DNA of 64,000 nt from CAWFQB01 sp965277875 (lineage in GTDB: Bacteria; Armatimonadota; Chthonomonadetes; Chthonomonadales; Chthonomonadaceae), in assembly GCA_965277875.1 (NCBI GenBank), contig CBDIDV010000002.1, forward strand, positions 3,596,001-3,660,000, in the 5' to 3' direction. The notes under the pieces were generated by a model. It worked only from the letters and a program-made list of their open reading frames with translations, did no database searches and was not told where the DNA came from. A program made the position numbers and the translations under genes. Positions 17,073 through 26,458 of this stretch are shown piece by piece (position 1 is the stretch's first letter; the number at the start of each line of letters is the position of its first letter).

Positions 17073-17417
17073 TGCCTGCGCGGCGTGTTCCATGCCGCGC
17101 ATTTGCAGGTACGCGGCCACACTGGAGGGCGGGGTGGAAAATAAATGCCTTATTATTTCGCCGACAGGAGGAAATCGCGCGGCAACATCGTACTTGCATT
17201 TAACGTATAAGAAAAAATGCGTGAAAACGTACCAAGAAACATACTAAAAACAACGTACCCGGAGAACCGATGTGAAAATACGTTCTCGCGTTGCGGCGTG
17301 TAGTCGCCGATGCTGTCCGACCCATTCCCGCCTGCCATTGCCATCCGCCCTGTGCATCATTATCGTTAGCGTTGCGGGCGCGATTTCTGAGGTTTCAATA
17401 AGGCTCACATCCTGACT

Positions 17418-19748
17418 ATGAAAACAAACAAAACCCCTTTGCTCGCGTGCGTTCCCGCCCTGGCCGCGCTGGCCCTGAGCGGCTGTGTCCAGCATGGTCG
17501 GCAGGAAATCAATCTGACCTTGCCTGCCGCTGCACTGCACGACCCCGCGTTCGGCAGCGTGTCGCTTGATATGCCGGATACCCTGCGCGCTCCCCGCATC
17601 GGGAGCGCGGATACAGGACTTGTCGAATCCGACGATCAGCGTAAGACCGCCAACATCGCCGCGCAGCTGATGACCAAGTACCACTATTCGCACCTGCCTC
17701 TGGACGCGCGAATGTCCGCCAAATTCTTCGACGAGTTCATAGACGCCGTGGACCCGCGCCACCTGTATCTGCTGGCGTCCGATGTTAAAGAGTTCGAGCC
17801 ATACCGCACCCAGGCGGGCTACCTGCTGTTCAGGCAGGGCGATGTCACGCCTGCGTACCAGATTTTCGCGCGCCTGCTGCAGCGCATGGACGAGGAAAGC
17901 GCGTATGTCAACGACGCGCTGAAAAACAACGATTTCACCTTCGCAGGCAATGAAAACTACCTGATAGATCGCAAGAACACGCCTCGCCCCGCCAGTCTGG
18001 ATCAGGCCAAGCAGGAATGGCGCGAGTTTCTGCGCTACGAGTACCTGCAGGAAAAACTCAACAAGCAAAAGCCCGAAGAGATCGTGAAAACGCTGACCCG
18101 CCGCTACGCCCGCCAGTCGAAAGCCCTTCATGCCTACGACTCGGACGATGTGTTTGAACTGTACCTGAACGCCCTTGCCCACGCTTACGACCCGCACTCC
18201 GACTATCTGGGCAAATCGGAACTGGATCAGTTCAACATTCAGATGCGTCTGTCGGTCTACGGCATCGGGGCCATGCTCCAGGTCGAGGACGGCTACGCCA
18301 AAATCGAGGAACTGACACCGGGCGGCCCTGCCGACAAAAGCGGCAAGCTGCATGTCGGCGACCGCATCGCGGGCGTAGGCCAGGACGATAAAACCCCGGT
18401 CGAGACCGTGGACATGAAGCTCAACAAAGTGGTCGAGATGATACGCGGGCCGAAAGGCACGAAAGTGCGCCTGACCATCATTCCCGCGTCCGCCCCCGAC
18501 CCCTCCACGCGCAAGGTAATCGAGATCGTCCGCGACGAGGTAAAACTGGAAGAGCAGGAGGCCAAGGCGCGTATCATTGATATGCCCGTAGACAATGCTC
18601 CCGGCGCAAAGACGGCGCGCATGGGCGTGATTGACCTGCCCTCCTTCTACGCCGATTTTGACAGCAAGGGCGACAGCGCGCGCAAAAGCACCACGACCGA
18701 CGTGGCGCGTCTGGTAAAGAAGCTGGAAGCCGAGAACGTTGCGGGCATCATCCTTGACCTGCGCCGCAACCCCGGCGGCTCCCTGCAGGAAGTCATCAAC
18801 CTGACGGGTCTGTTCGTTAAGCCCGGCCCCGTAGTGCAGGTGAAGGACAACGAAGGCAAAATCCAGGCGGACGATTCGCACGAACCCGCCGTGCTGTATA
18901 CCGGCCCGCTTGTCGTGCTGACCAGCCGCATGAGCGCGTCGGCCTCGGAGATCATGGCGGGCGCTTTGCAGGACTATGGCCGCGCCCTGATCGTGGGCGA
19001 CACCTCCACGTTCGGCAAGGGAACCGTCCAGACCGTGCTGGGCCTGAACGACATCATGCAGCGCAGCGGGGCCAGCGTCAAGACCGATCCGGGCGCGCTG
19101 AAACTGACCATTCAGAAGTTCTATCGCGCATCCGGCGGCAGCACGCAGTTGAAGGGCGTCGAGTCCGACATCGTCCTCCCATCCCTGACACAGTACATTG
19201 ATTATGGCGAAAAGACGCTGGACAATCCGCTCAAGTACGACGTGATTCCCGCCGCGTCGTATACCAGCGAGAACCGCATCGCGCCCATCCTGCCGGAACT
19301 CAAGCGCCGCTCGGACGCGCGCATCGCGAACGACCGGGACTTTATCTATTTGCGGCAGGAAGTGGATCAGTTCAAGAAGCTGGTCGCGCAAAAGAGCGTC
19401 AGCCTGAACGAAGCGCAGCGCGTCAAGGAGAAGCAGGAAGCCGAGGCGCGCGTCAAGGCGCGGCGCGAGGAACTGCTCAAGCGCCCTGCCCCCCGCGAAA
19501 AGGTGTATCTGGTCACGCTGGAGAACCTGGACAAGCCCGGCCTGACCCTTGCCCCGCCGCCCAAGAACGCGCTCAAAGCCGCCGGAGCAAAGACGCAGAA
19601 CCCGAATGGCGACGATAGCGGAGCCGTAGACGGCCCCGCCACGCCCGCCGTGGACACCACGCTGACCGAAAGCGAGCGCATCCTCCAGGACATGATTGAC
19701 CTGTCCGCCAAAACGGCAGGCAAGGCCGTCGTAAAGACGAACCGCTAA
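17418..19748 (+). CDS. prc: Tail-specific (C-terminal processing) protease, S41A family
   Basis: A 776-residue periplasmic lipoprotein protease (lipobox LSGC, residues about 19-22) that degrades or trims proteins from the C-terminus. Order: N-terminal TSP domain (KTANIAAQLMTKYHYSHLPL, DPRHLYLLASDV), PDZ domain around residues 270-360 (YGIGAMLQVEDGYAKIEELTPGGPA), peptidase S41 domain, and a charged C-terminal domain. By alignment with E. coli Tsp the Ser-Lys dyad is S508 (SASASE) and K534 (FGKGTVQ), with D519 (QDYG) as the structural Asp. Length fits the Prc subfamily. Followed by a terminator. Confidence 0.93.
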   Translation: MKTNKTPLLACVPALAALALSGCVQHGRQEINLTLPAAALHDPAFGSVSLDMPDTLRAPRIGSADTGLVESDDQRKTANIAAQLMTKYHYSHLPLDARMSAKFFDEFIDAVDPRHLYLLASDVKEFEPYRTQAGYLLFRQGDVTPAYQIFARLLQRMDEESAYVNDALKNNDFTFAGNENYLIDRKNTPRPASLDQAKQEWREFLRYEYLQEKLNKQKPEEIVKTLTRRYARQSKALHAYDSDDVFELYLNALAHAYDPHSDYLGKSELDQFNIQMRLSVYGIGAMLQVEDGYAKIEELTPGGPADKSGKLHVGDRIAGVGQDDKTPVETVDMKLNKVVEMIRGPKGTKVRLTIIPASAPDPSTRKVIEIVRDEVKLEEQEAKARIIDMPVDNAPGAKTARMGVIDLPSFYADFDSKGDSARKSTTTDVARLVKKLEAENVAGIILDLRRNPGGSLQEVINLTGLFVKPGPVVQVKDNEGKIQADDSHEPAVLYTGPLVVLTSRMSASASEIMAGALQDYGRALIVGDTSTFGKGTVQTVLGLNDIMQRSGASVKTDPGALKLTIQKFYRASGGSTQLKGVESDIVLPSLTQYIDYGEKTLDNPLKYDVIPAASYTSENRIAPILPELKRRSDARIANDRDFIYLRQEVDQFKKLVAQKSVSLNEAQRVKEKQEAEARVKARREELLKRPAPREKVYLVTLENLDKPGLTLAPPPKNALKAAGAKTQNPNGDDSGAVDGPATPAVDTTLTESERILQDMIDLSAKTAGKAVVKTNR

Positions 19749-19809
19749 GTGTCAAAGGCAACGTGGGCACAAGTTAATTACGCGCACTCTGCGCTGTAAC
19801 AAAACAAGG

Positions 19810-19845
19810 GGGCAGGCCGAACTAATCGGCCTGCCCTCCTTTTGC
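19810..19845 (+). terminator. Rho-independent terminator of prc
   Basis: GGGCAGGCCGA (19810-19820) pairs with TCGGCCTGCCC (19826-19836) around ACTAA, followed by TCCTTTTGC. Confidence 0.85.
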
Positions 19846-19923
19846 TTCTCCTATGAATAGTTGAAGTTCGAGTTCATCCAATGTCAGCACGGCCAACGCG
19901 TATCAAGAAGGAGGTTATTTCGC

Positions 19924-19948
19924 GTCTCTGTGTAATATGTACAGAGAC
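19924..19948. promoter_or_regulatory. Palindrome upstream of the sugar ABC operon
   Basis: GTCTCTGT (19924-19931) and ACAGAGAC (19941-19948) form a perfect 8-bp inverted repeat with a 9-base spacer. AAGGAGGT stands just before it (about 19908) but no usable start codon follows. It may be an operator or leader hairpin. TTGACA occurs at about 20060 without a well-spaced -10. Confidence 0.45.
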
Positions 19949-20113
19949 AAATGGCAAATCATAAAAGCGTAGGGGCTTTGCTTGCAGCACGTCTGTGCAG
20001 TCGCAAATGCCGCAGGGTAAAGTACGATGTTTCGCTTCACTTGAAAGTGTCCACTTCTGTTGACACCACGCTGACTTGGTATTCTTCCTTTGTATTCTTC
20101 GCCGACACCGACT

Positions 20114-21409
20114 ATGGACATTAACCGACGTAATCTGCTGACCGGGCTTGCCGGATTTTCGACCCTGCCCCTGCTGGCGGGGTGCGGACGCGCGTCCGGC
20201 AAACAGATCACGCTGCGTTTCTGGAACGGGTTTACCGGGCCGGATGGCAGAACCATGCTGCGTATCGTAAAACGCTTCAACGACCTGAACCCGGATGTCA
20301 ACGTCCTGATGCAGCGAGCGGATTGGGCCACATTATACAAGAAGATCTTCGTGGCAGGGGCGGGCGGACGCGCCCCGGAGGTGTTTGTCCTGCACACAAA
20401 CGCGATGGTGCGCTTCGCGCAGGCCCGCTTTGTCGGGGCTGTGGATGACCTCATAGCGGGGCCGGACGGCCTGAATGTGCTGGATCTGGACGCAAATGTC
20501 TGGCAGGGCGTCGAAGTCGGCGGCAAACATTATGGCCTGCCCCTCGACGTACATGTGATGGGCATGTACTACAACAAGCGTTTGTTTCGCCAGGCGGGCA
20601 TCGTGGACGCGCATGGCGAAGCGCGTCCACCGACCAATCGGGCCGAGTTTCTGGACGCCTGCGAGCGCATCACCCGCAAAGGACAGACGGGCGCGGGGCA
20701 GTGGGGCTTTGTCTTTGCCAACTTCGAGAGCAACTTTTATACCCTGATGCGGCAGTGGGGCGGGACGTTCTTTAACGACGACAACAGCCGCTGCCTGCTT
20801 AATGATCCGCGTAACGTGGCCGCGCTGCAATTCGGCATAGACATGGTACGCAAACTGAAAGTCGCGCCTCCGCCGGAAAACTTCGACTCGTGGATCGGGT
20901 TTCGGCAGGGCAAGGTGGGCATGGCGTGGGAGGGCGTGTATATGCTCGACGACCTGCGTAAGCAGACCGACCTGGAATTTGGGGCCGCGCCCGTGCCGCA
21001 AATGGGCATTCACCCGGCCGTAGAAGCGAACTCGCACAACATCTGCCTGCGCGCCGACCTGAACGATGCACAGCGTCACGCGGCCTGGCGCTTTGCGCGC
21101 TTCTTGTCCGACAACAGCCTGGATTGGGCGGCGGGCGGGCAGATACCGGCGCGCAAAAGCCTGCGCGCCACGCCCCGTTTTGCGAGCATGACCGCGCAGT
21201 ACGCCCTGTCCGCGCAAATCCCCATTGTAGATTATATGCCGCGCCTGCCCTTCGTGTTCGAGTTCGTGACCGAGTTCGACGACGCCCTGGAACACGCCCT
21301 GCGCGGCAGCATGACCGCGCAGCAGGCCTTAGACACCGCCACGGCTAACGTCAACGCCATTATTGCGCGGCAGCGGCAGGAACGGATCGAAGCGGGAGGG
21401 CAGGCGTGA
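20114..21409 (+). CDS. Sugar ABC transporter substrate-binding lipoprotein (family 1)
   Basis: A 431-residue periplasmic binding protein for a carbohydrate. It starts MDINRRNLLTGLAGFSTLPLLAGC: a twin-arginine-like motif and a lipobox LAGC. The mature part follows the family 1 solute-binding pattern (ITLRFWNGFTGPDGRTMLRIVKRFN, PEVFVLHTNAMVRFA, YGLPLDVHVMGMYYNKRLF, GKVGMAWEGVYM). The frame opens at 20090, but ATG 20114 gives the normal signal peptide. It overlaps the next gene by four bases (GTGA), so translation is coupled. Confidence 0.9.
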   Translation: MDINRRNLLTGLAGFSTLPLLAGCGRASGKQITLRFWNGFTGPDGRTMLRIVKRFNDLNPDVNVLMQRADWATLYKKIFVAGAGGRAPEVFVLHTNAMVRFAQARFVGAVDDLIAGPDGLNVLDLDANVWQGVEVGGKHYGLPLDVHVMGMYYNKRLFRQAGIVDAHGEARPPTNRAEFLDACERITRKGQTGAGQWGFVFANFESNFYTLMRQWGGTFFNDDNSRCLLNDPRNVAALQFGIDMVRKLKVAPPPENFDSWIGFRQGKVGMAWEGVYMLDDLRKQTDLEFGAAPVPQMGIHPAVEANSHNICLRADLNDAQRHAAWRFARFLSDNSLDWAAGGQIPARKSLRATPRFASMTAQYALSAQIPIVDYMPRLPFVFEFVTEFDDALEHALRGSMTAQQALDTATANVNAIIARQRQERIEAGGQA

Positions 21410-22350
21410 TTTCAGAAGAGGAGACAAGGAAAAGAGGAGACAAGGAGACAGGAACAACGCAGGTTGTACCGCATCGTCGCGCGTCCGGGCTGGGACGTTA
21501 TGCGGGGTATCTGTTTTTGCTGCCGTATTTGACGCTGTTCGGCGGGTTTTTGCTGCTGCCACTACTCTACGGGTTGACGCTGAGTTTTTGCCGGTGGGAG
21601 CTGCTGTCGCCCGCGCCGCCCAAATTTATTGGGACGGGCAACTATCACGAGGCGCTGTCAAGCCCGAACTTCTGGCAGGCATTGTTCGCCACGCTGCGGT
21701 TTGTGACTATGGCCGTGCCGGTCACGGTCGCGGCAGCCCTTCTCATTGCGCTGGGCATACAGGCGATGCCGCAAAAACGGCAGGCATTGTACCGGGCCGC
21801 GTACTATCTGCCCACGATGATTACCATCAGCGTGACCGGCCTGGTGTGGCGCTGGTTCTATAATGGCGAGTTCGGGCTGTTCAACAGTCTGCTCGCCCCA
21901 TTCGGATTAAAAGCGCCCTGGATAACCGAAACGTCGTGGGCGATGAAGTCTATTGTGATGATGACGCTGTGGTGGACGGTCGGCGGGCCGATGGTCGTCC
22001 TGCTTGCGGGCCTGGAAAACATTCCTGACCACTATCGCGAAGCGGCCAGTCTGGACGGCGCGACGAACTGGCAGCGTTTCCGCTACATCACTCTTCCCCT
22101 GCTCAAACCCATACTGCTGTTCGTGCTGACCATGAACCTGATCGGCGCGTTTCAGGTGTTCGGGCAGACGTTCATGATCACGCGGGGCGGGCCGGAACAG
22201 TCCACGCGCGTTCTGGTGCAGTACCTGTACGAGACCGCCTTTAACAACTACCGCATGGGCTATGCGGCGGCGATGAGCTGGCTGCTGTTCATTCTCGTCC
22301 TGGGCTTTTCGCTCGCCCAACTGCGTTTAATGAAAGAGCGTAATGTGTAG
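21406..22350 (+). CDS. Sugar ABC transporter permease, MalF/UgpA type
   Basis: A 314-residue inner-membrane permease with six helices and the EAA loop EAASLDGATNWQRFRYITLPLLKPI that docks on the ATPase. GTG 21406 overlaps the preceding stop. Its first 20 codons come from a purine-rich quasi-repeat (GAGGAGACAAGGAAAAG...), giving an unusual charged tail EEETRKRGDKETG before the real family start near GRYAGYLFLLPYL. No ATPase gene is nearby, so a shared MsmK/MalK-type ATPase elsewhere is likely. Confidence 0.9.
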   Translation: MISEEETRKRGDKETGTTQVVPHRRASGLGRYAGYLFLLPYLTLFGGFLLLPLLYGLTLSFCRWELLSPAPPKFIGTGNYHEALSSPNFWQALFATLRFVTMAVPVTVAAALLIALGIQAMPQKRQALYRAAYYLPTMITISVTGLVWRWFYNGEFGLFNSLLAPFGLKAPWITETSWAMKSIVMMTLWWTVGGPMVVLLAGLENIPDHYREAASLDGATNWQRFRYITLPLLKPILLFVLTMNLIGAFQVFGQTFMITRGGPEQSTRVLVQYLYETAFNNYRMGYAAAMSWLLFILVLGFSLAQLRLMKERNV

Positions 22351-22406
22351 GTGCGCCTTTGCTTTATGATTTGCTCCGTGATTTGTTTTATGATAAGGAG
22401 CCGAAT

Positions 22407-23225
22407 ATGCTTCAGCACGAACAAGCCCCGCCGACCGCGCCCCTCAACTACGCGCCTCCCAACTACACGCCGATCACGCCCTACGAACTGGCGCAGGCTG
22501 TGGTCGCGGTCGAGGATAGGCAGGAAAGCGGTACGCAAGCTACGATTGACCCGGCTGTGATCCGGCAGACGCTGGAACAGGGCCGCATGGATGTGACGCC
22601 GGAACAACTGCTCAAAGAGGTGCAGATGCAGCGCAGCATCGCGCATCAGGACGCGGCCATGACGCGACGGAAGAATCGTAACCTTCCCCTCTGGCTGCTG
22701 ACAGGCGCGACAATCGTGACATCTCTGGTAGCCGCCGCTCTTTTCGTCATCAATGTGGCGATTACGCGGCAGTATCGTATGACGTCTGCGGCGCTTGAAA
22801 CTTATCAGATACGGGAGAGTGTTCGCAGTAAGTACGATACTGCGCCACAACTGCTGTCCTCCTGGTCTTTTCCGGGCGCGAAGAAACTTTCCAGCAGCGA
22901 CGACAGCCACCTGGCCTTCAGGAATATGACCCTGACAGTTCCGTACACTCTGGTGTGGAAGTATTACCTGGAACAGGTCGGTTACAGAGACGAAACTCTG
23001 ATGCAGCAAATAAACACTACGGGGAAAATACCTGATATGGAGCGCGTCGGAAAGTTGCTGGAAGATGGGCAGAGCGTTGATTATATGATCCTATCCAAGT
23101 CCACCGGGGCAGGCGCAACAGCAACGTTCACTAGACACACTCCCTATTCCACCTTGACGGCCACAATAGTTCATAACGCTCGCAGCGGTGAAAATAAAAT
23201 CAGCGCCATAGCGGCAACACCCTAA
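22407..23225 (+). CDS. Single-pass membrane protein of unknown function inside the sugar ABC operon
   Basis: A 272-residue protein I do not recognise. Residues 1-90 are cytoplasmic, starting with a proline-rich stretch, then VIRQTLEQGRMDVTPEQLL. A single membrane helix lies at about 103-126 (LPLWLLTGATIVTSLVAAALFVINV), and an external domain of about 145 residues follows. AAGGAG six bases before ATG 22407 sets the start; earlier in-frame codons lack one. It sits between the two permease genes in the same direction, so it may be a transporter accessory factor or an insertion into the operon. Confidence applies to it being a gene. Confidence 0.75.
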   Translation: MLQHEQAPPTAPLNYAPPNYTPITPYELAQAVVAVEDRQESGTQATIDPAVIRQTLEQGRMDVTPEQLLKEVQMQRSIAHQDAAMTRRKNRNLPLWLLTGATIVTSLVAAALFVINVAITRQYRMTSAALETYQIRESVRSKYDTAPQLLSSWSFPGAKKLSSSDDSHLAFRNMTLTVPYTLVWKYYLEQVGYRDETLMQQINTTGKIPDMERVGKLLEDGQSVDYMILSKSTGAGATATFTRHTPYSTLTATIVHNARSGENKISAIAATP

Positions 23226-23248
23226 CATGCGTATAGGAGCGGCCAAAA

Positions 23249-24130
23249 ATGACTCAGGCAGGGAGGCGGGCGCAAAAACAGAATAGCAGGAAAGTCGAAG
23301 CGGCGCGGAACCGGGCGCGGAAGTTCGCGGTCGAACTGCTGGTCGCGCTGGGCGCGCTGCTGTTTCTGGCTCCCGTCCTGCTGATGCTGATTACAGCCTT
23401 CAAGCCCGATGCGGAGATCATCCATTTTCAGGGATTGTGGCCTCATCACGCCACGACGCAGAACTTTCAGGACATCCTCTTCCATCCCGAAGAGATACCC
23501 ATTGCGCGCTGGTTCCTCAACAGCGTCCTGATCTCGTCGAGCGTCACTCTGCTTGTGCTGACCGTGGATTCGCTGGCCGCGTATGCCCTGGCCCGCCTCA
23601 ATTTGCCCGGTCGCAAATGGCTGTTCCCCTTCATTGTCGCCACGCTGATGATACCCGGCCAGATTTTGCTTATTCCCGTGTACCTGATCCTCAACCGCCT
23701 GGGCTGGCTGGACTCGCCCGTGTCCCTGATCGTGCCGGCGGGGGCGAGCGCGTTCGGCGTGTTTTTGCTGCACCAGTTTTTCATCGGCATCCCCCGAGAA
23801 CTGGAAGAGGCGGCGACCCTGGACGGCTGCGGCCCGTTCACGATCTACTGGCGCGTGATCCTGCCCCTGTCGCGCCCCGCGCTTGCCACATTGGGCATCT
23901 TCACCTTCATCGGCTCGTGGAACGACTTTCTAGGCCCGCTCGTGTTTCTGGACAGCGTGGACAAGTTTACGCTTCCGGTCGGCATCGCCCTGTTCCAGAC
24001 CTCGTATTCCGCCGAGTACGCGCTCACGCTGGCCGCGAGCGTGTTGTGTACGTTCCCCCTCGTGATCGTGTTTTTGCTGTTTCAGCGCCACATCGTCAAG
24101 GGCATGGCCCTGCAAGGTTTGAAAGACTAA
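23249..24130 (+). CDS. Sugar ABC transporter permease, MalG type
   Basis: A 293-residue second permease with six helices (LLVALGALLFLAPVLLMLITAFKPD first) and the EAA loop EEAATLDGCGPFTIYWRVILPLSRP. It pairs with the MalF-type permease and the binding protein upstream. The N-terminus is basic. There is no clear terminator, but inverted repeat H follows about 110 bp downstream. Confidence 0.9.
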   Translation: MTQAGRRAQKQNSRKVEAARNRARKFAVELLVALGALLFLAPVLLMLITAFKPDAEIIHFQGLWPHHATTQNFQDILFHPEEIPIARWFLNSVLISSSVTLLVLTVDSLAAYALARLNLPGRKWLFPFIVATLMIPGQILLIPVYLILNRLGWLDSPVSLIVPAGASAFGVFLLHQFFIGIPRELEEAATLDGCGPFTIYWRVILPLSRPALATLGIFTFIGSWNDFLGPLVFLDSVDKFTLPVGIALFQTSYSAEYALTLAASVLCTFPLVIVFLLFQRHIVKGMALQGLKD

Positions 24131-24241
24131 AACGATAAGCCCTCTCCGCCGAATTGTATATCCCCGTATATAACTTATGTTTGTGCCTGTTTGCGCCGCT
24201 GTTTCGATCTGCCATTGTAATTTGGTTGGAGTAGAGTAGTT

Positions 24242-24321
24242 AGTCATTGTCCAAAATCTACTTCGGTGTTTTCAAGTTTAGCATGACCACTAAACGCCGA
24301 ACTCGTTTTTGGACAATGACT
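24242..24321. repeat. Intergenic inverted repeat H
   Basis: AGTCATTGTCCAAAA (24242-24256) and its exact complement (24307-24321) enclose an inner pair TTCGGTGTTT / AAACGCCGAA (24262-24271, 24292-24301, one G-T mismatch). It would form a nested cruciform after the ABC operon. Confidence 0.8.
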
Positions 24322-24393
24322 TAGGATATAGGCGTGACCCTGCAACGTCCCACCGTTGGGACAGTGGCAGCGATTTGCCACAGGAGATTTGAT

Positions 24394-24639
24394 ATGGCAC
24401 AGGCAGAAGAGCAGAACAAGCCGGAACAGGCAGACAAGCATAAAGACGAGCATCAGGGCGCGAACGCGAGCGACCCGCGCGTCAACGAGGCGGACAATCC
24501 CGGCAAGCAGGAGCCGGAAGCCGCTAACCCGCTCAGTGTGCGGCGCAGCGACGTTCCTACGGCGGAATCGGAAGCACCCAGCATCAACAACCGTTCGCAC
24601 GGCGACCGTCCCAAAATACCGACCGAAGATCGCGGTTAG
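24394..24639 (+). CDS. Small hydrophilic, probably disordered protein
   Basis: An 81-residue protein rich in E, K, Q, N and D (MAQAEEQNKPEQADKHKDEHQ) with no hydrophobic core. AGGAGA lies seven bases before ATG 24394, which is the main support that it is translated. No family is recognised; small disordered stress proteins look similar. The minus strand here is also open over about 115 codons, but that frame has no such ribosome-binding site. Confidence 0.5.
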   Translation: MAQAEEQNKPEQADKHKDEHQGANASDPRVNEADNPGKQEPEAANPLSVRRSDVPTAESEAPSINNRSHGDRPKIPTEDRG

Positions 24640-24710
24640 GACGCTCGGCGCGAAGAGCCACTCAGCCGGGTGTTTTCAACACCCGGAAATTGTCTCTTAA
24701 TCAACGCCTG

Positions 24711-26054
24711 TCACGCCCGGCCGGCTTCGGGGTGTGTCCATCCGTGGCGGTACGGGCGGCGCAATAAGCGGTTGGCCTCGTCGTCGTGCAGTACGCGCTG
24801 ATGCTCGGCGTCCCAGGCCAGACTGCGGCCCAGCTTCATAGACATGTTTGCCAGGATGCACGAAGCCGTGGAAATATGCCCCTCCTCGATGTCGGCGACC
24901 GGACGCCCCCGGCTTTCGATAGCCCGTAGAAAGTCCTGCATGTGGCGGCGGATGGCGGGCGTGACGGTGCGTTCCAGGTCTTTTTCCGTCCGGTCTTCCG
25001 GGTACTGCGCGTACTCGTCCGTCACGTCCTTATGGATCGCCGCGCCCTTGTTCGGGATAAAGTCGTAGCTGTTGATGCTCGCTTTAAGCGTCCCCTGATC
25101 GCCGTAGAAGGTGGCGGCCCACGGGTACTGCGGATCGGGGGCCGCGCCATACGAGCGGTGCTGCCACACGATCTGGGTATCGCCATAGTCGAACAGGGCC
25201 GACTGCGTATCCGAGATGTTGGCCTTGCTCGCCTTATCCACGTAAATGCCGCCGGTCGAGGAAACGGAACGGGGCCAGCCCAGGCCGGTCATCCAGCGCG
25301 TCATGTCCAGCATGTGAACGCACATGTCGCCCACGATGCCGTTGCCGTACTCCATAAACGCCCGCCAGCCGCGCGGGTGGGCGAGGGCGTTGTACGGTCG
25401 CATCGGCGCGGGGCCTGTCCACAGTTCCCAATCCAGGTTAGCGGGCGGGGCGGTATCGGGCGGGTTGTCGGTCGCCCGCATGTGATAGTAGCAGCAAGTG
25501 TCCACCATGCCGATCTTGCCCAGCCGTCCCTCTTTGATGATGTCGCGGGCCTCCTGCAAATGGGGCGTACTGCGCCGCTGCGTGCCGATCTGCACCACGC
25601 GCTTGTGTTTGCGGGCGGCTGCAAGCATGGCCTGTCCCTCGGCAATGTCCACGCTGATGGGCTTCTGGCAGTACACGTCCGCGCCCGATGCAACGGCGGC
25701 GATCATGGGCAGGGCGTGCCAGTGGTCGGGCGTGGCGACGAGGACAATGTCCAGATCGCGTTCTTTGAGCATGTCCCGATAATCGGCATACGCGCGCGGT
25801 CGGTTGTGCGAAAGCTGCCGGGCCGTGATGATGTCGGCGGCCTCGGCCAGCATGTGGCTGTCCACGTCGCACAGCGATACCACTTCGACCGGCGCCACCT
25901 GTATCAGCCGGATCAGGTCGGTCTTGCCGTACCACCCGCACCCGATCAGCCCGACGCGCGGTTTGCGCTCCGCAAACTCCTCGGCAAACGCGACCGTGCC
26001 GTTCGCCCCCAGCGCCAGCCCCGCCGCCCCCGCGATAAACTCCCGACGATCCAT
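24711..26054 (-). CDS. Gfo/Idh/MocA oxidoreductase with Tat signal
   Basis: A 447-residue NAD(P)-dependent oxidoreductase exported or anchored by a Tat signal (MDRREFIAGAAGLALGANG). The Rossmann motif is GLIGCGWYG; the cofactor/catalytic motif usually read EKP appears as CQKPISV, followed by GTQRRSTP. The C-terminal domain includes GGIYVDKASKANISDTQ and GDQGTLKAS. This planctomycete/armatimonad-type subfamily usually acts on sugars or inositol derivatives. GAGGG lies just upstream of the ATG. The convergent sugar ABC operon suggests a carbohydrate substrate. Confidence 0.9.
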   Translation of the reverse strand: MDRREFIAGAAGLALGANGTVAFAEEFAERKPRVGLIGCGWYGKTDLIRLIQVAPVEVVSLCDVDSHMLAEAADIITARQLSHNRPRAYADYRDMLKERDLDIVLVATPDHWHALPMIAAVASGADVYCQKPISVDIAEGQAMLAAARKHKRVVQIGTQRRSTPHLQEARDIIKEGRLGKIGMVDTCCYYHMRATDNPPDTAPPANLDWELWTGPAPMRPYNALAHPRGWRAFMEYGNGIVGDMCVHMLDMTRWMTGLGWPRSVSSTGGIYVDKASKANISDTQSALFDYGDTQIVWQHRSYGAAPDPQYPWAATFYGDQGTLKASINSYDFIPNKGAAIHKDVTDEYAQYPEDRTEKDLERTVTPAIRRHMQDFLRAIESRGRPVADIEEGHISTASCILANMSMKLGRSLAWDAEHQRVLHDDEANRLLRRPYRHGWTHPEAGRA

Positions 26055-26183
26055 GTTGTCCCTCTTTCCAAACTATTTCGTGTCGTCCTTATCGCTTGTC
26101 TGCGGCCTCTGTTTTCGCCTGCCGGCGCCGCGTTTCCTGCATTGCCGCCGCAAAACAACCATAGCGGTTTGAGGACCTGGCCT

Positions 26184-26212
26184 TTATGATGTCACAGAAT
26201 ATGTCGTATAAT
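26184..26212 (+). promoter_or_regulatory. Probable promoter of toxin-antitoxin pair 1
   Basis: A consensus TATAAT at 26207-26212, 17 bases after a weak TTATGA (26184-26189), and 18 bases before the antitoxin ATG, which is preceded by GGAGGA. Confidence 0.55.
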
Positions 26213-26230
26213 GGCGTGGGAGGAAGAACA

Positions 26231-26458
26231 ATGACTATCGAATCCATTGAAGAACGCTTGATTACCCTGGAAACGCGCTTTGACGCCCTTCAGCGTCAGG
26301 TTGAGGTTCAACTGCCGCCGGTTCCCTCCGAACCGAAGCGCGGATGGAAGGCCATCGTCGGCACATTTGCCAACGAGCCGCTCTATGAGGAAGCGATGCG
26401 GCTGGGGCGCGCATGGCGCGAGAGCCAGTTCGACGAAGCGGACGCGGAGGCTATCTGA
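26231..26458 (+). CDS. Antitoxin-like partner of a PIN-domain toxin (pair 1)
   Basis: A 75-residue protein with an N-terminal coiled-coil-like stretch (SIEERLITLETRFDALQRQVEVQ) and a C-terminal part GTFANEPLYEEAMRLGRAWRES. The antitoxin of pair 2 (44840) has the same plan, including a coiled coil and EATRLGREYRES, so the two belong to one family. GGAGGA precedes ATG 26231. The stop is directly followed by the toxin GTG, so translation is coupled. Confidence 0.75.
   Translation: MTIESIEERLITLETRFDALQRQVEVQLPPVPSEPKRGWKAIVGTFANEPLYEEAMRLGRAWRESQFDEADAEAI

Noticed and set aside
17244..19391. 715-codon open frame on the minus strand opposite prc
   Set aside because: It is the complement of a high-GC gene with clear protease motifs; its translation shows no domain and is typical antisense composition.
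20060..20085. TTGACA promoter for the sugar ABC operon
   Set aside because: The nearest TATTCT is only 14 bases away and no better -10 exists at 16-18 bases.
24244..24600. 118-codon minus-strand frame with a hydrophobic stretch
   Set aside because: It lacks a ribosome-binding site, overlaps inverted repeat H, and the opposite strand has a short gene with a good AGGAGA signal.
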